A stretch of 64,000 bases of DNA from Hetaerina americana (lineage: Eukaryota; Arthropoda; Insecta; Odonata; Calopterygidae): contig JAKTNV010000004.1 of NCBI GenBank assembly GCA_022747635.1, forward strand, positions 82,682,552 through 82,746,551. The letters run 5' to 3'. This document shows positions 56,831 through 64,000 of the stretch, piece by piece. Position 1 is the first letter of the stretch, and each line of letters begins with the position of its first letter. Under the pieces are notes generated by a model. That model was not told the origin of the DNA. It did not search any database and worked only from the letters and a program-made list of their open reading frames with translations. A program made the translations under genes and the position numbers.

Positions 56831-57919
56831 ATGCACTCGATAAATTTTAATCACACGAAAGAAATTACTTACATGCAACAATATTCAATATCAGGATACG
56901 TTTATTCAAATCATACTACAGAACTCTTAATACAATGGGTCTATTAAATAAAAAGAATAATATGGAGGGAGAAACAGATACCGTGCTTATTTTACATCAG
57001 TATGTCCTGACTATCGAGATGAGTCACTACCAAACTATCGATGCGCTCCGGGACCTTACATATTATAGATGTGAGAGAGATAAACTTGTAATTATTCGGT
57101 TTCTTCCTGTCGCCGCTTTATTATTTGATGAATTTATACGATGTTTAAGGGTTAATACTAGACAAGCTGTACTCTCATCCCATCTATCAAACCTATCTAA
57201 GGTTGATGAAATATGGTGGTTGAGTTAATGAATTTTATGTACAAAGCATTCTATTGAAAAAAGAAGCATAAATGGTGATTATATTTTTGGAGATTAGCCA
57301 CTGTAATTTATAAATACATTGAGGATACTGTCGGCAATTCGGACGAAAAGCATGTAGGCAAGAAGAATATTTCATAATCTTTATAAACACCAACTTTTTG
57401 AATGTAACGACTTAACAATGAGAATATATATTGTCCTCTTTTTGGTTTTAAATATAAATCTTGGTACGAGGAAGAAGCAAAGTGGGGGTGAAATCGTCAC
57501 CAAGGATAATATTAATAAAACGCAAACTTGAAACTAAATATTTTCGTGTAGAAGGTGCTTTGTAACGATAAGCCGTGTTGCATTTGTTGTAGAACGAATT
57601 CCATTCTTAGATTGGTTGGTGAAATAATCAAATTCCTTGCTTTGGTGTGCAAGCGTTAACTTGATGGTTGGTTGTAAACCTTTGCGGCGTGCTTAACATG
57701 GGGAGTCATATTTTACATTGTTATATTTGAAGCTAAATACAAAATGTTCTTTCTCATTGCTCAACTATAGAAGGTACATTTGACCTTAAATTTTTTTATC
57801 AGTAGCTTTAATATTGAAGTTTTATCGATAATATTTAATGAGGTTTTAATGTCTTTAGTATATCCATTCATGCGTTGAGATATTTTAAGGGGCCAGTATT
57901 TGTAATACTGTGAAAAAAC
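56831..57919. other. AT-rich DNA, nothing recognised
   Basis: A 97-codon frame (56935-57228) has no family resemblance and normal AT-rich composition, so I do not call it a gene. Confidence 0.4.
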
Positions 57920-57925
57920 TTAATA

Positions 57926-58679
57926 CAAAGCCCTATAATGATCAAGCCCCCGGAGGCCGTAATGTTTACTACCGATCGTGAAAAGAGAATCGGAGGAGCG
58001 AACACACCTTCCTATTTAATGAGAAAGGCTCCCACGCTAAGGGTCGACTCACGTAGGAAACAAAAACACAAGAAATGCACACAAGGGTAGGGACATACAC
58101 TAGTTACCTGTGGTTGTTAACTACTTCCACGCCAGTGACAACCACTGATCACAGTAACGTCATCTGTTAGTGATTAGTGGTTAGTTGAGAGTTCGTTGTC
58201 GAACGCCAGGTAGCAACGGAGAGGAGTAAAAATATATCCAGGAAGGAACATACACTCAAATGGCGAACACACTGACATACACGCCACTTTGAGGTAGTCA
58301 GTGTAGTTGGTCCTCGGAGAGTGATTAAATTCCTCCGCAAACCACCTCTGCTGTGATTGTGACTTAGCAGTGACCTTGTGCAATAAAGGGGGCCCTACCA
58401 AACTCCGCTGTGAGTAACCACTAATAGGTGGGGTGATTGCGAACTGGGGTTGTCACTGTAGTGGAAATGGTATCCCGTAAACAACCACACGACGTTTGTG
58501 TGAGTTTTATTTTGGATATATTTCTTGCGTGTTTCCTTTATACGTGTGTTGATCTCTAGTGTGGGAGAATTTCGCCGTAAATCCCACGTAGGACGGCGTG
58601 TTAGTTTGCTAGATCCTCTTTTCACGATCGGTAGTAAACAACGTTACGACCTTCGGAGTCCTTGACCATTTTGGGCTCT
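57926..58679. mobile_element. Foldback/MITE element with ~260-bp inverted arms
   Basis: The left arm (57926 to about 58180) is the imperfect inverse of the right arm (about 58410 to 58679). The best segment is TTTACTACCGATCGTGAAAA on the left against its complement at 58619-58639. A second pair joins CCAGTGACAACC on the left with GGTTGTCACTG on the right. A candidate target duplication TTAATA lies at 57920-57925 and 58680-58685. No coding frame is present. The family (piggyBac-like by TTAA, or other) is not decided. Confidence 0.82.
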
Positions 58680-58685
58680 TTAATA

Positions 58686-61600
58686 ACTAAATAAGCCTGA
58701 GAAGCTCAAAATCAATTATGAAATAATCTAGGTTCCATCTAAAAGTAATCAAATAAAAAAACTTCGTAATTTTCCACGCTTAACTTTTAATATACCTGAA
58801 CCGGTTTTAGCGCTTTTGCGTCATGGGCCTCTTGATAATGACGCAGAAGCGTTGAAATTGTTTGAGTTTGGTTAAAATAACAGTTTGGAAGATTACGAAG
58901 TGAGTTTATTTTATTATTCTTTCTAATATTTACAAAATAATTTCGACCTAGGTTAATTTCATCCGACTAAAATTCCTAGTCCACTTTGGATAAAAGGTTA
59001 TTTTTCCTCCATCAAAATTAATTTAATGCATAACTTCTTTAAATTGGCTTGAAGTTTAACTTTGCAAGGCTTAATGTACCTCATTTGCTACGAAAATTGA
59101 CATAATTAGTTACTGAATTTCTATAGGAACGTCTCAAGTTTTGTTCGGAAGTCAATTATGCAACTCTTCGAGAGAACTTTCACATAGAAGTTCACAGAAA
59201 GCTTGGCTAACATCCGAAATCCTTTCAATGATTTCTTAGCAATGAACGAGGGGACAAAAGTGTTTTTAACTTCTGAAGCAGCTAAATGAACCAAATCACT
59301 ATCTATTAACATTCAGTGGAACTATTAAAAAAAAATAATCAATTAGTATGCAGAAATCTCTGAATAATCTCATAAGAGTGTGCTACAGGATACCCTAAGA
59401 AAGTTTCTTAAAAAAATATTTCAATCTTTTGAGGAATTTTTACTGAATTCCATGGAAAATTTGGGGCGCACATGTTTTTGGAATTTTGTTCGGAATTAAA
59501 TTTCCATCAGTGTTCCTCCAATTGTTTTCATACCGCAGGAAAATTACATGTGACAAAATATAACTAATATCATAGTACCCATGACAATTTCAACTATTCA
59601 TATGAGTAGTTTTAAATTTATATTGAAATTTGGCTGAGGTACAAGAATAAAATTTTACGCTTTTCTTCACACAAGATTTAATAGTGTCATGATGTAAAAT
59701 GCAAAAATAATTATCAAAATTTTAAATAATTTAATTATCCAAAATTGATTCCAATTTTGAATATGATTCCCGGTTCTAGCAGTAACAATTAATGCTTCAT
59801 CAGCGATAATCTGCCGATTTTACCATTGCATGAGTTTCATTGACGAAAATAAACAGAAATCATTGCTGAAGTTAGCAAGTGAAACAGTTAAGAAAAAGCT
59901 GTTCAATTTTGTGTCGGTTAAAAGTAACTTAAAATAATCGTTAATTAATTATGTCATTTTTCTACTTTAGTGATTGAGGATCAACAAAAGCTTGTCGATT
60001 GAATCTAATTCTACGTAATTCATATTTACTGCCCTACGAACGCGGTTAGGCAGGTGCTGTGAATGAGATCGGTTCTGAACTACCGTGGTGGTGGAAATCG
60101 AGGCATTGGGATCATTGATGTCGCTCCGTTGTGGACTCCCTTGGGTTGATGAGTGCGACGCGCGGCAACCCACTTGACCTCGGCCGCCTGAGATTCTTCA
60201 GAATCAAGCTCGCGCCTATTGGCTGCGCGAATATTCGTCGCTCAGGGCAGTGACGACCGGAGGATTTCCCTGCAGTCGGAAGAACCTTGGGCGGCAATCA
60301 CGTGACGGTACAACGCAGATTGGGATGAGCTGCGACTGAACGTGAGGAGAGAGTGGGAGGAACTAGGACTGGAGGCGAAGAGTATTTTTTTAAATTCACA
60401 GAGAGTAAATGAATTGATGGCTGAGTCTCGTAATTTTTCGTTTGATCGGCGTTCAGACAAGGTGAATATTGGAGTTGTCGGAAATCTTTGTATCGGAGCA
60501 TTCAATGTTTTACTGAAGAAAGTGAGAACCTTTGATCTGCAAAGTTTACGCGTAAATCAAAATAAGATAAAGGCTGAACGCTTGTTGATTGACAAAAATA
60601 TTTCAGTTATTTGGAAAACGATTATTAGACGCATCGTTGTGTACGTTATTATAACGATATACTGTTCGTTCTACGAACAAATAATCACAGGAAAGCGCAG
60701 ATATTAAATATTACTCAAGCTTGGTCTTTTCTATAATATTTTTCCTCTATAAATAACATTTTGGAGGACTCTACTGAGAATTCATGGAATAAAGGAAAAG
60801 CGTCAATACTTTATATTGTTTTCTATATCCCAACCGTGTTAATACTCGTAATGTATCGGTAGATTGTAAACATTACAAAAATGGCACAACACCATTAATA
60901 CTAAAAAAATATCCAATAGAAATATTTAAGCAAGGAACTTATTTCTGACCAAACCACAAGAGGGGTAAAAATATTTTAGCAACGGTGGGTATTACTATCG
61001 GTCAGATCGTTTAGTACTGTTTAATTATCTTAATAATGACTTTAAGTGGGATAAATTAATTTGATTTCCTCGCATTTTTTAACATCTCCTGTCACTGCAA
61101 TTGTTAGCGTGATGAATTAACTAAATATGAATAGTGCTTCAATATTTAAGGTATTTACGTGATTGCCAGTACAGGCATTGCAGCGGAAGAAAAAGTTGAT
61201 TGCAATATCAATTTCGATAGGGTACGACGATTGTCATTTGTTTTTTGATTAAGCTTTATTGCTATCAATTAAGTTTTATTCCTTCCGATTGCCGATTAAA
61301 GAGAATCCGGAAAGGGTTTAGATACCTCTTTCATGATCTTTTTTTAAGGGTTCGTGAATCATCCCTTTCATGTTCGATGACAACACGCCGGGCCTGAGGG
61401 ATACATTGCAGCGATTCGACGGGAAGATCGCGTTAATGAAAATTCGACTCGGCTTCGCGTCGGAATGCATCATCGTAATGATATTCACCCTCCTCAGAGT
61501 TGCTTTGACGCCACTATTTGCTTGATCCTCCCTTCGGGTGACCTCGTCATGCCCTCATGTTCGCTCTCCCGTCGGTCCTAATTTCTCCCTCACATTCCCT

Positions 61601-63453
61601 CACACGAGACATCACTCGGGAGTTCTCTCCTATCTTTGGGATCCCTTTAACTTGAAATTCTCCAAAAAATATTTTCGTTGTGCCAAATCGCATCCAAATG
61701 GACGCATTCAGGATATCTTTTCATTTTCATTGATTACAAGTTTAATTCCTCCTTTGTGGCATTCCTTCGCCAGCTGCTTCATCCCATCGGGGAGTTGACT
61801 GCAAAGCCATTAGTGAGATGGATTGATTGTTTAGTTTTCAAATTTAAGGATTGTTCTGCGTCACTAATTTTTCACCCGCATCATTGAAATTTTATATGAT
61901 AAATTGCAAGTGACGGTAAAATGCGCAATCTAAAAGCGCCACCATATTGACTGCTGAGAGTATATAACCATATGAGATAACTTCAAACTTGCGAATTGCA
62001 CCTATTGATACTGTATTTAAAACGAATTGGACAAATTGTACGTTATTTTCTTTAATAATAGATACCCACCTTTCCGAAAAGTATGAAAAGTTTTTGGTAG
62101 TCAAATTTCTAAAAAAATGAGTAGCTTCAGGCGTGATGCAGTGGAAGTTGAACATAATGAATAACTGATCGAAGCACTTTTCCACTTGATAATTTTTTAT
62201 ATTTTACGACCGGGTTTTGATATATTACCTGACCTGATAACCTGATGGAATGATGACCTGATGGACCTAATGATGATGTAATACATCGAAACCTTATCGT
62301 AAAATAAAAATTTTATCCTGTGGAAAAGATCTACGATCAGTTATTTAATCAAATTTCTAGTTTTTATCTCAGTGAAATAACATATGCACATGGTTGATTA
62401 GGTAATAAGTCTTAATTGTTCACCATTTTTTTCATAGAGATCCATAATTTAAGCAGTAGAACGTTGTAGACACCTGGTATTAATAAATTTGGGTGTTCCT
62501 GAAAGCCTCATAAGAAAGATCAAACCTTAACTGTTCGTCCCAACGCCCATCAATAGAAAATATCAGTCAGAAATATGAGGTGAAGGAAAGAAGATGGCGG
62601 GGTCCATAGCGTATTTCAACTACTGTGATTCGATAAATTCAGATTTTGAAGTCAGTTTTCGATAAATTCAGTTTTGAAAGTAATAAGCGAATCATTCCCG
62701 TCTCATCCATAATATTGACACATATCATAAATTATTTAAAATGGCAAAGTGAAAACCTATTTTTATATTAAAACTCATTACCTTTTTGAACTATTGACTG
62801 TTTAATTTAGAGTATGCATCTATCTGAAAATAGCTGTAAAAGAGATTTCTCCAGAATGAAAAACTTGAGAAGAATACGCTTTGTTGTAAACTTGATAGGT
62901 TGTACTTGAGATAATGTGGAAAAGCTTGCACGCATCGATAATGGCGTATATTTTCATTTTATCCTATTTACATGACTAAAAGAAATTTTTGCAAGGTGAC
63001 AAAAAGTATAGTACCTTACTAGCCCGTATTGAATGCACGTTCAATTTAACGGCTGGCCTGAATTGGTTCGACACACCAGAGTTCCATTTTCGCGGCCGCG
63101 CCCACGCAGTCTTTTTTTATTCCAGGCATATTCCTGCTATCGCGCTGGCGGAGGTCTTTCTTCACTCATCCGTGAAAGACGCAGGAAAACACTTGCGCAT
63201 CTTTTAAGTGCGCGTTCCGAAGTAGGAACCCGACGAAGTCATAACCGTCCGTGCCACTGAGAATCGAGAAGGACCCATCTGCCGCGTCGCTCGTTCTATT
63301 TCGAAGGGGATCGCTTAAGGCTCCTTCTCTTCGTTCTTCCGACAAACGTGCGAGCCCCTCGACTTCCGGGTAGGTAAGGGTGCTTATTGATGTTCATCGA
63401 AACGATACCATATCGATATTTTCTCTATGATATCGATCCATGTGGTGAAATAG
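58686..63453. other. Unassigned DNA
   Basis: No gene or element recognised. GC-richer patches at 60100-60360, 61370-61620 and 63040-63380 stand out from the AT-rich background. The first holds a TCACGTGA E-box palindrome near 60299 and a CCAAT motif on the minus strand near 60218, and could be a promoter. A 121-codon frame at 60342-60707 has no recognised family. Confidence 0.35.
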
Positions 63454-64000
63454 TGCATGGGAAGAACTGGATAAAAGTCTGAAATTAGAATGAAAGTCGG
63501 AGGGGAATTCATAAAATCACTTAGGTTTATGAACAATCATGATTAAGTAAGGCAGTCGGGCAAGTGTTTGCGAGACTTGCTATGCGCATTATAAATTCAA
63601 TGCGATAGGCATTGAATGAGAATTAAAGAGCTATGATAAATATTAAAATAACAGTTCGTGGACTGGAGCAGGTGGATAAGTTAACCTTTCTCGGGTATGT
63701 TCCGTACCAAAATACTCAAATTGTTAGGGACGTAAGAGGATGAATAGCGTTACATGAAGAAGCTTTTGCTAGGAGGAGGGAATTGATGACATGGCATTGA
63801 GTAAAGTGGTCATAATTGGTTCACTAAAACTTTGATACGGTGCGTGATTTTGTGCTGTGAGGAAACATAGGTAGTCGTCAAAGCAAGGCGAGTGGCATAG
63901 ATTCGAGACTTCTGAAACGTGGGTGTGGAGGAGGATGGAGAAGAAGTGGACAGAAAGTAAAACAAACGAGGAAGTGCTAGGTATGGTGAGTGAATAGAGG
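63454..64000 (+). pseudogene. LINE-A RT fragment, running off the window
   Basis: Follows LINE-A from 'gcatgggaagaactgg' (just before the FADD block) to the region of GEERGLLG, which reaches the window end. The FADD codons are destroyed (the DNA reads 'ttaggtttatgaacaatcat' there), and stops and indels are frequent. It is as diverged as the copy at 41084. The element presumably continues beyond 64000. Confidence 0.85.

Noticed and set aside
60342..60707. 121-codon open frame with hydrophobic C-terminus
   Set aside because: No family match and no homologue known to me; kept only as part of an unassigned region.

Overview
The window looks like arthropod, most likely insect, nuclear DNA: AT-rich, rich in microsatellites, and packed with the transposon families typical of insect genomes (mariner, CR1, Jockey, an RTE-like APE LINE and a Ty3/gypsy-type LTR element). 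The only clearly functional genes I can support are two identical tRNA-Pro(AGG) genes near the left end, facing each other 14 kb apart. I found no convincing host protein-coding gene. Almost every long reading frame belongs to a retrotransposon or transposase, or is a spurious Ile/Tyr frame through (TA)n DNA.

Layout. 0-15 kb: tRNA-Pro, a decayed CR1 LINE, a 5'-truncated RTE-like LINE ('LINE-A', copy 1) lying between two (TA)n tracts, a truncated mariner, and the second tRNA-Pro. 16-21.6 kb: a nearly complete minus-strand Jockey-clade LINE with zinc-knuckle ORF1 and endonuclease/RT ORF2, disabled by two nonsense codons, a frameshift and a ~0.5 kb insertion. 22.1 kb: a 113-nt near-palindrome. 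23.4-31.7 kb: the most striking structure, two nearly identical ~3.3 kb LINE-A copies in head-to-head inverted orientation around a 1.7 kb spacer; both carry the same frameshift and the same internal stop codon. 32.5-36 kb: a Jockey-like LINE fragment split by a 1.3 kb mariner, then a minus-strand CR1 fragment. 36-40.5 kb: no recognisable genes.

40.5-57 kb is a mosaic of LINE-A and CR1 pieces, tRNA-like SINE heads, a GIY-YIG (Penelope-like) remnant and an internally deleted mariner with perfect TIRs. It also holds an LTR element whose 742-bp LTR has a promoter, a poly(A) signal and a 71-bp minisatellite inside the predicted transcribed part. 57.9-58.7 kb holds a foldback element with ~260-bp inverted arms. 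The rest is featureless AT-rich DNA until a last LINE-A fragment runs off the right end.

How the parts relate: LINE-A, CR1 and Jockey encode (now mostly broken) endonuclease-RT machinery for target-primed reverse transcription. Short mariner derivatives and the foldback element would depend on transposase from elsewhere. The LINE-A palindrome could be read through into double-stranded RNA. Family names rest on motifs I recognise by eye, not on database searches.
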